64,000 nt of DNA from Terriglobus aquaticus (GTDB lineage Bacteria; Acidobacteriota; Terriglobia; Terriglobales; Acidobacteriaceae), in contig NZ_JAGSYB010000001.1 in NCBI RefSeq assembly GCF_025685415.1, positions 3,100,001 to 3,164,000 on the forward strand. Reading direction: 5' to 3'. The notes beneath the pieces were generated by a model that was not told the DNA's origin, did no database searches, and was given only the letters and a program-made list of their open reading frames with translations. Position 1 is the first letter of the stretch. Each line of letters starts with the position of its first letter. This document shows, in pieces, positions 17,511 through 26,627 of this stretch. Both the position numbers and the translations under genes were made by a program.

Positions 17511-17738
17511 GTGTTTCGGGCGCTGTTCTGGGTGTACCGGCACACGCTGTCGCCGTTGCTGCACGGGTTTGGCGTGGGCGGCTGCCGGTTTCAGCCATCG
17601 TGTTCCGAGTACGCCGAGGTGGCGATCGCGCGGTTTGGACCGTGGCGGGGCGGCTGGTTGGCGCTGCGGCGATTGGGGCGGTGCCACCCGTTCAGCAAGG
17701 GCGGGCTGGACCAGGTGCCAACTGCCGACCGGTCGTAA
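17511..17738 (+). CDS. yidD: Membrane protein insertion efficiency factor YidD
   Basis: 75 residues, GTG start 2 bp after rnpA. It has the family signature: [29 protein letters not shown] with the paired Cys, and [23 protein letters not shown]. YidD is a small peripheral inner-membrane protein that helps Sec/YidC insertion. It lies between rnpA and yidC as in most bacteria. Length is normal. Confidence 0.96.
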   Translation: MFRALFWVYRHTLSPLLHGFGVGGCRFQPSCSEYAEVAIARFGPWRGGWLALRRLGRCHPFSKGGLDQVPTADRS

Positions 17739-17911
17739 GTTGATGCCCTTGAGGTGCGGAAGCTTGCTGCTCTCGCGCGGGGCTCGCGGGATTTAGCATG
17801 GTGAATGGCCGGAGTTGCGTCGGAGCGACGCAGGTTTCAGGGCCGGTGCGGTGGGGTGGTCTGGCCGAGTGTGGGGCGGGCGCCTGAGGCTGCGTTTAGA
17901 AGAGGACAGGT

Positions 17912-19738
17912 TTGGCAGAGATTCGCAATCCCAACCAGGGTGGTGGCGGCGACAGCAACAAGCCGCTGCTGTACATGATGCTGGCGATGATCGTGGCGTT
18001 CACGGTCTTTCAGATGTGGCGCGGCACGAAGACGCAGCCGTTGCAGAAGCCGACGGCGACAAACTCCGCGACGGCACCGAATGCGGCAGGCAAGTCGCCG
18101 GTGCCGACGGGTTCGACCCAGGCGTTCAATCAGCAGGCGGCGGGCACGGCTGGTGCTGGGAACGCCGCCGGCGCCGCGGCTGCCGTTCCGGCGGTGGTGG
18201 GAACGGCCGAGCAGACCACGGTGGTGGAGAACCAGCTTTATCGGATCGCGTTCTCGAGCCGGGGCGGCGAGGTGCGGTCGTGGGTGCTGAAGGGGCAGAA
18301 GGATCGCTATGGCGCTCCGCTGGACCTGGTGCATGGCGCGGCGGCGAAGCAGTTCGGGTATCCGATGTCGATCTACACGTATGACCAGGGGCAGAACGCA
18401 AACCTGAAGCAGGCGCTGTTTGTGCCGAGCGCGACGGGCAACCTGCTGGCGCCGCAGACGCTGACCTTCCACTATGCGCAGGGCGGTTACGACATTACGA
18501 AGACGTTCCGCTTTGACGAGACGTACGTTGTGCATGCCGAGGCCGAGGTGAAGCAGAACGGCGTGCCGGTGCGCGCGCTGCTGGCTTGGCCGGGCGGCTT
18601 TGGCGACCAGGAGCAGGCGCAGGATTACAACAGCGCCACGGTCGAGACGATGCGCGGCGGCAAGGAAGAGCACCTCGCGTTCAAGAAGGTGGTCGGCGGC
18701 GACACGTTGAACGCGCCGGTGGACTTTGCGGGTGTGGCCGACCAGTATTTTGCGGCGGTGATGCTGCCGGAGAACATCGACAACGCGACGGCGGTGACGC
18801 TGAGCAACAAGATCGACGTGCAGAAGCTGGCGCGCGACGGCAAGGCGACGGGCAAGAGTGTAGACGTGCCGCTGCTGGGCGTGGCGGTGGGCGCGACGGA
18901 CGGGCCGGCGAAGCTGCGCGTGTTTGCCGGGCCGAAGAGCGTGCCGGTGCTGAAGAGCGTAACGGTGAGCGGGCGCAGCGGAGAATCGCTGGCACCGATC
19001 ATGGATTTCGGCTTCTTTGGGCCGATCGCGAAGGGCCTGTTCTGGGCGCTGTACTGGACGCATGAGCACCTGGCCAGCAACTGGGGTTGGGCGATCGTGG
19101 TGCTGACGGTGCTGATCAACGCCGTGCTGATTCCGCTGCGCGTGCAGACCATGAAGAGCGCGCTGAAGATGCAGCGCATTCAGCCGCAGATGGACGCGAT
19201 CAAGGCCAAGTACGCGAAGTACAAGGTGACCGATCCGAAAAAGGCGGAGATGAACGCCGAGATCATGGACCTGCAGAAGAAGGAAGGCGTGAACATGCTG
19301 GGTGGCTGCATCCCCACGCTGATTCAGCTGCCTTTGCTGTTCGCCATGCTGAGCACGATTCCGAAGGTGTTTGAACTGCGTGGCGCGCACTGGTTCTGGC
19401 TGCATGACCTGACGGCAGCGGACCCCTGGCACGTGCTGCCGATCACGCTCGTCATCTCGCAGTTCCTGGTCAGCTTCTACATGCCGAGTCCCGGTGTGGA
19501 CCCGGCGCAGCAGCGGATGATGGCGTTCATGATGCCGGCGTTTTCGCTGTTCATTACGTGGAACTATGCGAGCGGCCTGGGCATTTACTGGGTCGTCGGC
19601 AACATCCTGATGGTGATCACGCAGTTGGTGATGAACCAGACGGCGCTGGGCAAGGAGATGCGTGCGCTGGCGGCGAAGCGGGCGCGCAAGAAGGCGAACG
19701 CGCCGCAGGGTGCGAAGGTGATCCAGGGACGGCGGTAA
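17912..19738 (+). CDS. yidC: Membrane protein insertase YidC
   Basis: 608 residues from TTG at 17912, preceded by AGAGGACAGG. The N-terminal helix (LLYMMLAMIVAFTVFQMW) is followed by a low-complexity Gln/Ala/Thr linker, a periplasmic P1 domain (about 75-360, starting VVENQLYRIAFSSRGGEV), and the conserved 60KD_IMP core. In the core, WAIVVLTVLINAVLIPLR, MQRIQPQMDAIKAKY, and GCIPTLIQLPLLFAML are diagnostic. A basic tail (KRARKKANAPQGAKVIQGRR) can contact ribosomes. It inserts membrane proteins alone or with SecYEG. Length fits the Gram-negative form. A terminator follows. Confidence 0.96.
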   Translation: MAEIRNPNQGGGGDSNKPLLYMMLAMIVAFTVFQMWRGTKTQPLQKPTATNSATAPNAAGKSPVPTGSTQAFNQQAAGTAGAGNAAGAAAAVPAVVGTAEQTTVVENQLYRIAFSSRGGEVRSWVLKGQKDRYGAPLDLVHGAAAKQFGYPMSIYTYDQGQNANLKQALFVPSATGNLLAPQTLTFHYAQGGYDITKTFRFDETYVVHAEAEVKQNGVPVRALLAWPGGFGDQEQAQDYNSATVETMRGGKEEHLAFKKVVGGDTLNAPVDFAGVADQYFAAVMLPENIDNATAVTLSNKIDVQKLARDGKATGKSVDVPLLGVAVGATDGPAKLRVFAGPKSVPVLKSVTVSGRSGESLAPIMDFGFFGPIAKGLFWALYWTHEHLASNWGWAIVVLTVLINAVLIPLRVQTMKSALKMQRIQPQMDAIKAKYAKYKVTDPKKAEMNAEIMDLQKKEGVNMLGGCIPTLIQLPLLFAMLSTIPKVFELRGAHWFWLHDLTAADPWHVLPITLVISQFLVSFYMPSPGVDPAQQRMMAFMMPAFSLFITWNYASGLGIYWVVGNILMVITQLVMNQTALGKEMRALAAKRARKKANAPQGAKVIQGRR

Positions 19739-19753
19739 GGTCCAGCGATACGG

Positions 19754-19786
19754 AGAGAGGGCTCGGCGAAATGCCGGGCCCTTTCT
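19754..19786 (+). terminator. Terminator after yidC
   Basis: A 14-bp stem (AGAGAGGGCTCGGC paired with GCCGGGCCCTTTCT, with two G-T pairs) with a GAAAT loop, 15 bp after the yidC stop. It ends the rnpA-yidD-yidC unit, so the genes after it need their own promoter. Confidence 0.78.
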
Positions 19787-19924
19787 GCGTTCCGGCCGTT
19801 CGAAGGGCTGCGCTGCTGGGAATTTGCTTCATGTGAATCGCTGGCTTGAGCGTGATTGCATCGCCACGTAGACTCCGCAGGTGGGTAGCGATGGCTCGAT
19901 GAGCCGCGCTGGTTCAGGAGTGCA

Positions 19925-22150
19925 ATGCTGAGATCGATGGTTCGTGCTGCCGCGCTTGCGGTGGCTGCCGTGGTGTGTGTTGGGCCGCTTGTCCTGCGGG
20001 CGCAGAGTGTTGGTTCGCGTGCGGGTGTGGTGGACGAGGTCGATCCCACGATTGGCAACGTGAGCATCCTGCTGGAGCCGACGCGGCCCACGGCGTACCT
20101 GCCGAACAGCATGGTGCGGATGTATCCGGTGCGCAAGGATGCGCTGGACCCGGAGATCCAGTACTTTCCGCTGACGATCCTGTCGCACCGGCAGCCGGAG
20201 CTATTTGCGGTGATGCCGGGCGATGGCAAGCCCGCGGCGTATGACGCGGAGCATGCGACGCCGTACTTCTACACCTCCCGCTTTGATGACGGGATGATCG
20301 GGACGGAGTTTGCGCCGGCGCACCAGGCCGGGTATTTCCGCTTCACGTTCCCGGATGGCAAGGCTACGTTGCTGGTGCGGAACCTGCATCCGGGGTCGGT
20401 GAAGTTGGTTGACGCGAAGGTCGTCACGGGCGAAGAGAAGGTGATGGGCGTGACCGCGTACTTCTACGCGGAGACGAGTGCGCCGGTGAGGGCTGAGAGC
20501 GCTCATGTGGGGGATGGCGATCGTGTGTCGCTGACCGCGAGCGGAGCGAAGTCGCTGGACTTCCGCTACGGAGTTTCGTTCATCAGCGTGGAGCAGGCGA
20601 AGCGAAATCTGCAGCGTGAGATTCCGGCGTTTGAGTTCGAGCGAGTGAAAGATGCGGCGCGCGCGACGTGGAATGCGGCGCTGGGCCAGATCGAGGTGGA
20701 GGGTGGGACGCCGGCGCAGAGGCGCGTGTTCTATACGGCGCTGTACCGCTGCATGGAGCGCATGATCAACATCACCGAGGACGGGCGCTACTACAGCGGT
20801 TTCGATCACCAGGTGCATGAGGATGCGCGGCCGTTCTACGTGGACAACTGGCTGTGGGACACGTACCGCGCGATGGAGCCGCTGCAGACGCTGCTGAATC
20901 CCGACATGCAGGCCGACAAGATTCAGTCGTATGTGCGGATGTATCAGCAGAGCGGCATTATGCCGACGTTCGCGCTGACGAGTGGACCGGCGGCGATTAT
21001 GAACGGCAACCATGCCGCGCCGTGGATCGCCGATGCGTGGAACAAGGGCGTGCGCAACTTCGACCTGCCGACGGCGTACGCGGGGCTGCGCAAGCGTTCG
21101 CTAGAGCAGACGATGCTGCCGTGGACGCTGGGACCGAAGACGGTGCTGGACGACTTCTACGCGGCGCACGGCTACATGCCCGCGCTGCGACCGGGCGAGA
21201 AGGAGACGGTGCCGCAGGTGGCGTCGTTTGAGAAGCGGCAGCCCGTGCCGGTGACGCTGGGGAACAGCACCGACGACTGGTGCATCGCGCAGTTGGCGGG
21301 CGTGCTGCACAAGCCGGAGGACCGTGCGCTGTTTCTGAAGCGCGCGGCGAACTATCGCAACCTGTACCGCGCGGACAAGGGGCTGATGTGGCCCAAGGAT
21401 GACCAGGGCAACTGGATCGAGCCGATGGATCCGAAGTTCGGTGGCGGCCTGGGCGGACGTGAGTACTACGACGAGAACAACGGCTACACCTACGCGTGGG
21501 ACGTGCCGCACGACTACGCGGGGCTGATTGCGTTGATGGGCGGGCGTGCGAAGGCGGAGGCGAATCTGGACCAGCTCTTCCGCGAGCCGCTGGGGCGTTC
21601 GCGGTACGAGTTCCAGGCGAAGTTCCCGGATTCGACGTCGATGATCGGGCAGTTCTCGATGGCCAACGAGCCGAGCCTGAACATTCCGTACCTGTATGAC
21701 CGCATGGGCGCGCCGTGGAAGACGCAGGCGCGGGTCCGGTCGATTCTGACCGCGTTCTTTCCAGACGATCTGCAGGGCATTCCGGGCGATGAGGACGGCG
21801 GCGGTCTGAGCTCGTTTGTGGTGTGGTCGATGATGGGCGTGTACCCGGTGATGCCGGGTGTGCCGGTGTATGACGTGGCGAGCCCGGTGTTCACCAAGGT
21901 GACTGTGCACCTGAAGAGCGGCAAGGATTTTGTGATCGCCGCGCCCGCTAGTTCGGCGGACAACGAGTATGTCGAGAGTGTGCGCTGGAACGGCAAAGCG
22001 ATGGACCACCTCTGGATCACGCACAAGGATGTGACGAGTGGCGGGACGCTGGACTTGACGATGGGCAGTGTGCCGAACCGCCTGCTCGGATCGCAGGAGA
22101 AGGCGGCGCCGCCGGATTCGATGGATGTGGATGTTTCGCAGTTCGAGTAG
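19925..22150 (+). CDS. Secreted GH92-family glycosidase, divergent subgroup
   Basis: 741 residues, ATG start, signal peptide (VRAAALAVAAVVCVGPLVLRAQ). The two-domain GH92 layout is present: N-terminal beta-sandwich from VDEVDPTIGN, then an (alpha/alpha)6 barrel starting near VFYTALYRCM, through WDTYRAMEPL, and ending with the Ca/base loop GDEDGGGLSSFVVWSMMGVYP. NEPS near residue 582 is the region that holds the probable general acid. GH92 enzymes are Ca-dependent alpha-mannosidases acting on N-glycans and mannans. The loop here differs from the canonical GNDDxGxMSSW and the N-terminal PGA..PFGM motif is absent, so linkage or substrate may differ from the next gene. Confidence 0.88.
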   Translation: MLRSMVRAAALAVAAVVCVGPLVLRAQSVGSRAGVVDEVDPTIGNVSILLEPTRPTAYLPNSMVRMYPVRKDALDPEIQYFPLTILSHRQPELFAVMPGDGKPAAYDAEHATPYFYTSRFDDGMIGTEFAPAHQAGYFRFTFPDGKATLLVRNLHPGSVKLVDAKVVTGEEKVMGVTAYFYAETSAPVRAESAHVGDGDRVSLTASGAKSLDFRYGVSFISVEQAKRNLQREIPAFEFERVKDAARATWNAALGQIEVEGGTPAQRRVFYTALYRCMERMINITEDGRYYSGFDHQVHEDARPFYVDNWLWDTYRAMEPLQTLLNPDMQADKIQSYVRMYQQSGIMPTFALTSGPAAIMNGNHAAPWIADAWNKGVRNFDLPTAYAGLRKRSLEQTMLPWTLGPKTVLDDFYAAHGYMPALRPGEKETVPQVASFEKRQPVPVTLGNSTDDWCIAQLAGVLHKPEDRALFLKRAANYRNLYRADKGLMWPKDDQGNWIEPMDPKFGGGLGGREYYDENNGYTYAWDVPHDYAGLIALMGGRAKAEANLDQLFREPLGRSRYEFQAKFPDSTSMIGQFSMANEPSLNIPYLYDRMGAPWKTQARVRSILTAFFPDDLQGIPGDEDGGGLSSFVVWSMMGVYPVMPGVPVYDVASPVFTKVTVHLKSGKDFVIAAPASSADNEYVESVRWNGKAMDHLWITHKDVTSGGTLDLTMGSVPNRLLGSQEKAAPPDSMDVDVSQFE

Positions 22151-22208
22151 TGAGTAGGCGCCAGGGTTTAGGCAAGAGGGATTAGGCAGTAGCGCGTAGG
22201 GAGCTGGG

Positions 22209-24641
22209 ATGTTTCGAATTGGCAGGTTGGTACGTGTCGGGCTTTGCTTCGCGATTGCGGCGAGTGGTGTGCTGGCGCAGGTGGCACAGCAGGATCGCGC
22301 GGGTGAGGTCGATCCGTTCATTGGGACCTCGAACGGTGGCAACACGTTTCCGGGGGCGACGCTGCCGTTTGGCATGGTGCAGTTCAGTCCGGAGGCTTCG
22401 CCGGTGAATGCGAAGCGGATGATTGCGTCGCCGGGCGGGTATGAGTTTGAGTCGAAGCAGTTGCGCGGATTCAGCCTGACGCACGTGGAGGGCTGGGGCT
22501 GCGCGGGCGGGTCGGGCGATGTGCCGATGCTGCCGATCACGGAGGCGGTGACGGACTCGCCTTCGAAGGACTTCCGCTTCCAGTACGCGGTGGGGTTCAG
22601 CCACGCGCAGGAGAAGGCGTCGCCGGGGCTGTACCAGGTGTCGATGGCAAACGGTGTGGACGTTGCGCTGACGAGCGGTCTGCGCTTTGGCATGGCGCAG
22701 CTGCAGTTTCCTACCGGCAAGGCTGCGAACCTGCTGGTACGGACGTCGGACTCGGCGGTCGGGTCGACGGCGTCGACGACGCACATCGATCGCGCGACGA
22801 ACACGATCATGGGTTCGGTGACGAGCGGCAACTTCTGCGGCTACATCGGCACGGAGGATCGGCGATCGTACTACACGCTGTACTTTGCGGCGCACTTCGA
22901 CAAGCAGTTTCGCTCGACCGGTTCGTGGCATGACGGCACGGTGCAGGCGAACAGTGAGACGGCGGAGGGCGGAACGGGCTACGGCGCGAAGGGCTTTCCG
23001 GAGACGGGTCATGGCTCGGGCGTGTGGGTCGGCTTTGAGCCCGGCGCGATGGTGCATGCGCGCATTGGCATCAGCTATGTGAGCCTGGCGAACGCGGAAG
23101 CGAACCTGAAGGCAGAGAGCAGCGAGAGCACGACCTTCGACAGTGTGGCTGCAAAGGCGCGTGCGGAGTGGAACCGCCGGTTGAACCAGATCGAGGTGAC
23201 CGGTGGCACGGCCGATCAGCGCAGGGTGTTTTCGACGGCGCTGTACCACTCGCTGCAAACGCCGACCACATACAACGACAGCAACGGCGAGTACACGGGC
23301 ATGGACGGCAAGGTGCATCGGCTTGCCGCGGGGCAGCGGACGGAGTACGCGAACTTCTCCGGCTGGGACGTGTACCGTTCGCAGGTGCAACTGGTGACGT
23401 GGCTGGACCCGAAGGTGGGCAGCGACATTGCGCAGAGCCTGATGAACCAGTCGGTGGAGGATGGCGGGCGGTGGGATCGGTGGACGCACCTGAGCGGAGC
23501 GACGCACGTGATGAACGGCGATCCGGCGGCACCGTCGGTTGCGGGCATCTGGGCGTTTGGCGGGCGTGACTTCGACGCAAAGGCTGCGCTGGCTTCGCTG
23601 GTGCATGCGGCGGAGGTGCCGACCGCGCAGGACCTGAGCCACGATGGCTGCCCGGTGGAGTGCGTGGGGCAGCGGCCGGGCCTGGACCAGTACCTGAAGC
23701 TGCACTACATCCCGATTGGCGCGCCGGCGTGGGGCGCGAGTGCCGACACGCTGGAGGATGCAACGGCGGACTTCAGCCTGTCCGCGCTGGCCGGGCACCT
23801 GGGCGACAGGGCCTTGCAGCAGCGCTTTGTGGAGCGCGCGCAGTACTGGCGCAACCTGTGGAACCCGAAGGCCGCGCCGGATGGTGGGTACATCATGAAC
23901 CGCAACGCCGACGGCACATGGCCGGCGACGGACGTGGACGAGGACAACGACAGCGACGGCAAGCGCAAGCCGTTTACGCCGTCGACCGGTGCGGGATTTG
24001 TTGAGGGCTCGGCGGCGCAGTACGTGTGGATGGTGCCGTTCAACGTGGCCGGTCTGTTCGACCAGATGGGTGGGCGCGAGACCGCGACGGCGCGGCTGGA
24101 CCGCTTCTTTTACGAGGGTGGCAAGCCGGCGGTGACCAAGGCCGGGCCGACGCATGCGGAGCTGGACAACGAGCCTTCGATCGGCACGCCGTGGCTGTAC
24201 AACTACGCGCGGCAGCCGTGGAAGACGCAGCAGTTGGTGCGGCAGGTGTTGAACACGATCTGGTTGCCGGAGCCGAAGGGTTTGCCGGGGAACGATGACC
24301 TGGGCGAGATGTCGTCGTGGGCGGTTTTTGCGTACCTGGGCGTGTATCCGGCGATCCCGGGGCGGGCGGAGCTGGTGGTTGGCAGTCCCAGCTTCCCGCG
24401 CGCGGTGGTGCATCGGCCTGCGGGCGATGTGGTGATCGAGGCTCCTGCGGCGAGTGCGGCGGACTTCTACGTGCAGGGGCTGAAGGTGAACGGCAAGGCG
24501 GCGAGTAAGACGTGGCTGCCGGAGAACTTTGCGCTGCAAGGTGGCACGCTGCGGTTCGACCTGGGCGCTGCGCCGAATGAGAACTGGGGCAGCCATGCGG
24601 GGGATGAGCCGCCTTCGTTTGAGGCGGGACGTTCGCGGTAA
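22209..24641 (+). CDS. Secreted GH92 alpha-mannosidase
   Basis: 810 residues, ATG start, signal peptide (RLVRVGLCFAIAASGVLAQ). It is a canonical GH92: DPFIGTSNGGNTFPGATLPFGM at the start of the sandwich domain (in two motifs, FIGT and PGA.LPFGM), FSLTHVEGWGC, the barrel entry VFSTALYHSL, WDVYRSQVQL, DNEPSIGTPWLYN with the probable acid Glu, and GNDDLGEMSSWAVFAYLGVYP for the Ca/base loop. It should remove alpha-1,2/1,3/1,4/1,6-linked mannose exo-fashion in the periplasm or outside. It follows the first GH92 gene by 58 bp and is likely in one transcript with it; the two barrels are only distantly similar. Confidence 0.93.
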   Translation: MFRIGRLVRVGLCFAIAASGVLAQVAQQDRAGEVDPFIGTSNGGNTFPGATLPFGMVQFSPEASPVNAKRMIASPGGYEFESKQLRGFSLTHVEGWGCAGGSGDVPMLPITEAVTDSPSKDFRFQYAVGFSHAQEKASPGLYQVSMANGVDVALTSGLRFGMAQLQFPTGKAANLLVRTSDSAVGSTASTTHIDRATNTIMGSVTSGNFCGYIGTEDRRSYYTLYFAAHFDKQFRSTGSWHDGTVQANSETAEGGTGYGAKGFPETGHGSGVWVGFEPGAMVHARIGISYVSLANAEANLKAESSESTTFDSVAAKARAEWNRRLNQIEVTGGTADQRRVFSTALYHSLQTPTTYNDSNGEYTGMDGKVHRLAAGQRTEYANFSGWDVYRSQVQLVTWLDPKVGSDIAQSLMNQSVEDGGRWDRWTHLSGATHVMNGDPAAPSVAGIWAFGGRDFDAKAALASLVHAAEVPTAQDLSHDGCPVECVGQRPGLDQYLKLHYIPIGAPAWGASADTLEDATADFSLSALAGHLGDRALQQRFVERAQYWRNLWNPKAAPDGGYIMNRNADGTWPATDVDEDNDSDGKRKPFTPSTGAGFVEGSAAQYVWMVPFNVAGLFDQMGGRETATARLDRFFYEGGKPAVTKAGPTHAELDNEPSIGTPWLYNYARQPWKTQQLVRQVLNTIWLPEPKGLPGNDDLGEMSSWAVFAYLGVYPAIPGRAELVVGSPSFPRAVVHRPAGDVVIEAPAASAADFYVQGLKVNGKAASKTWLPENFALQGGTLRFDLGAAPNENWGSHAGDEPPSFEAGRSR

Positions 24642-24713
24642 GCGCAGATGCATCCCCGGTTGTGAAATGCACAGGCATGTAGCATCGCAACAACGCCACA
24701 CCTTGGGAGTGCG

Positions 24714-25829
24714 ATGAAGAAGCTGGTTGCGGTAGCGCTGTGCCTTGCTGGAGTGTTTGCGGCTGCAGTTCCCTGCTCTGCGCAGGCGAAGAAGCCGTGG
24801 CTGGTCGAGGTGCATGGCGGCGCTGGCGATATGGCTCGCGCGAACACCTCGCCGGCGCAGGAGAAGGCGATTCGCGCCGTGATGGCCGAGGCTGCGAACG
24901 CGGCGGGCAAGGTGCTGGACGGTGGCGGATCGTCGGTCGACGCGGTGGAGACGGGCATCCGCATTCTGGAAGACTCGGGGCTGTTCGATTCGGGCAAGGG
25001 CGCGATTCTGAACGCGGCCGGCTTCAGCGAGCTGGACGCCGCGATCATGGATGGCAAGAACCTGAAGGCCGGATCGGTGGCGGCGGTGCGCACGTCGCCG
25101 CACCCGATCACGCTGGCTCGCGCGGTGATGGATAAGACGCCGCACGTGATGATCGTGGGAAGCGGCGCCGACGAGTTTCTGGCCAGCATTCATGGTGAGC
25201 AGGTACAGCCGCGCTACTTCTGGGACGAGGGCAAGTGGCAGGCCCTGGTGGACCAGTTGAAGCACGAGGGCAAGCCTGTGCCGGCGCGTCCGGCGTTCGC
25301 TCCGGCTGCGCCCGCGGGCGGGGGGGGCAAGGCATTGGTGCATGTGACTGCGCCCGGCTTCGATGAGGCGGTGATGGTGCCGCCGGTGTGGAGCGGGAGT
25401 GGCCGGCACTACGGCACGGTGGGCGTGGTGGCGATGGATCGCAGCGGCAATCTGGCGGCGGGAACCTCGACCGGCGGATCGCAGGGCAAGCTGCCGGGGC
25501 GCGTGGGCGACTCGCCGATCCTCGGCGCGGGTACGTATGCGGCGAACGAGTCCTGCGCGGTGTCGGCCACGGGTGTGGGCGAGTACTTTATGCGCCTGAC
25601 CATCGCCCGCGATGTGTGTGCGCTGGTGCAGTACAAGGGCTTGAAGTTGAAGGCGGCGGCGGACGAGGTGATCCACACGCGGCTGAAGCAGTTGGACGGC
25701 GTGGGCGGGCTGATTGCGATAGCGCCGGATGGGCAGGCGGCATGGAGTTTCAACACGCCGGGGATGAATCGCGCGCGGTTGCGCGAGGGCGGCAAGGTTG
25801 AGGTTGTGCTGTATGACGATCAGCCTTGA
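24714..25829 (+). CDS. Secreted isoaspartyl peptidase/L-asparaginase (Ntn-hydrolase)
   Basis: 371 residues, ATG start, signal peptide (MKKLVAVALCLAGVFAAAVPCSAQ). The plant-type asparaginase fold is clear: WLVEVHGGAGD at the N-terminus, GSSVDAVETGIRILEDS, FDSGKGAILNAAGFSELDAAIMDG, then the autoprocessing site HYGTVGVVAMD in which Thr235 becomes the nucleophile, and TSTGGSQGKLPGRVGDSPILGAGTYA as two binding motifs. It removes isoaspartyl or Asn side-chain linkages. A glycine/proline-rich linker sits just before the cut. Placed after two GH92 enzymes, it may act on peptides of deglycosylated N-glycoproteins, since some members are glycosylasparaginases; this is an inference. Confidence 0.92.
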   Translation: MKKLVAVALCLAGVFAAAVPCSAQAKKPWLVEVHGGAGDMARANTSPAQEKAIRAVMAEAANAAGKVLDGGGSSVDAVETGIRILEDSGLFDSGKGAILNAAGFSELDAAIMDGKNLKAGSVAAVRTSPHPITLARAVMDKTPHVMIVGSGADEFLASIHGEQVQPRYFWDEGKWQALVDQLKHEGKPVPARPAFAPAAPAGGGGKALVHVTAPGFDEAVMVPPVWSGSGRHYGTVGVVAMDRSGNLAAGTSTGGSQGKLPGRVGDSPILGAGTYAANESCAVSATGVGEYFMRLTIARDVCALVQYKGLKLKAAADEVIHTRLKQLDGVGGLIAIAPDGQAAWSFNTPGMNRARLREGGKVEVVLYDDQP

Positions 25830-25830
25830 T

Positions 25831-25847
25831 GAGTCAGCAAGTCAGCA
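25831..25847 (+). repeat. Intergenic GAGTCAGC/AAGTCAGC pair
   Basis: Two AGTCAGC units in the gap just after the asparaginase stop codon, matching the units within rnpA at 17371-17406. Confidence 0.5.
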
Positions 25848-25850
25848 GGA

Positions 25851-26537
25851 ATGAAACACATGCGTCCTACGTTTGAACTGTGTGCGGAGACGCTGGAGGC
25901 GTGCGAGGCGGCGCGGCTGGGTGGAGCGGATCGCGTGGAGTTGTGCGTGAACCTGCATCTGGACGGGACGACTCCGCCGGATGCGATGATTGCGGCTGCG
26001 GTGGAGCGGTCGGGTTTGCCGGTGCATGTGCTGGTGCGGCCGGAGGCGGATGACTTTGTGTATCGGCCTGCGGTGTTTGCGCGCATTCGCGAAGGGATTG
26101 TGCGCGCGAAGGAACTGGGCGCGGCGGGCGTGGTGGTCGGGGTCCTGAATGAGGATCGCACCGTGGCGGTGCACGCGATGCGCGAGCTGGTGGAGTTGGC
26201 GTCGCCGTTACCGGTGGAGTTTCATCGAGCGTTCGACCGGACTCCGGATCTGTTCGCTGCGCTGGAAGATGTGATCGCAACAGGATGTGCGCGCGTGCTG
26301 ACGAGCGGCGGAGCGCCTGACGTGATTGCGGGTGCGGCGGTGCTGGATGCGCTGGTGCGGCAGGCGGCGGGGCGTATCGCGATTGCAGCGGGCGGAGGCT
26401 TGCGCGTGAGCAATGTGGGCGCGCTGCAAAAGGCGTGGACGGGGCAGCACTATCACGGGTCACTGGGCGGAGCGGCGGACGGTGTGCAGGTCCTTGCGAA
26501 GCGGGTGCGTGATCTGCGCGCCGAACTGGCGCATTGA
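25851..26537 (+). CDS. cutC: CutC-family protein
   Basis: 228 residues, ATG start, 21 bp after the asparaginase. It is a complete CutC TIM barrel: FELCAETLEACEAARLGGADRVELC, the DGTTPP segment, HVLVRPEADDFVY, FHRAFDRTPD, and VLTSGGAPD with an IAAGGGL strand near the end. The family was linked to copper tolerance in E. coli, but that role is disputed and many bacterial members probably have a metabolic function. It has no signal peptide and is cytoplasmic, unlike the three upstream genes. It closes the block inserted between yidC and jag. Confidence 0.93.
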   Translation: MKHMRPTFELCAETLEACEAARLGGADRVELCVNLHLDGTTPPDAMIAAAVERSGLPVHVLVRPEADDFVYRPAVFARIREGIVRAKELGAAGVVVGVLNEDRTVAVHAMRELVELASPLPVEFHRAFDRTPDLFAALEDVIATGCARVLTSGGAPDVIAGAAVLDALVRQAAGRIAIAAGGGLRVSNVGALQKAWTGQHYHGSLGGAADGVQVLAKRVRDLRAELAH

Positions 26538-26627
26538 CGACGCGACGTGCCCATGGCGCGCTGAGCTTTTCGCTAGAATTGAGAGTGCCCGCGCACCGAC
26601 TAAGCGGGACCAGGAATCGATTCGGAT

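Noticed and set aside
22182-25676. Long - strand open frame opposite the GH92 and asparaginase genes
   Set aside because: Arg/His/Leu-rich antisense shadow with no start signal; it spans three real genes on the other strand.
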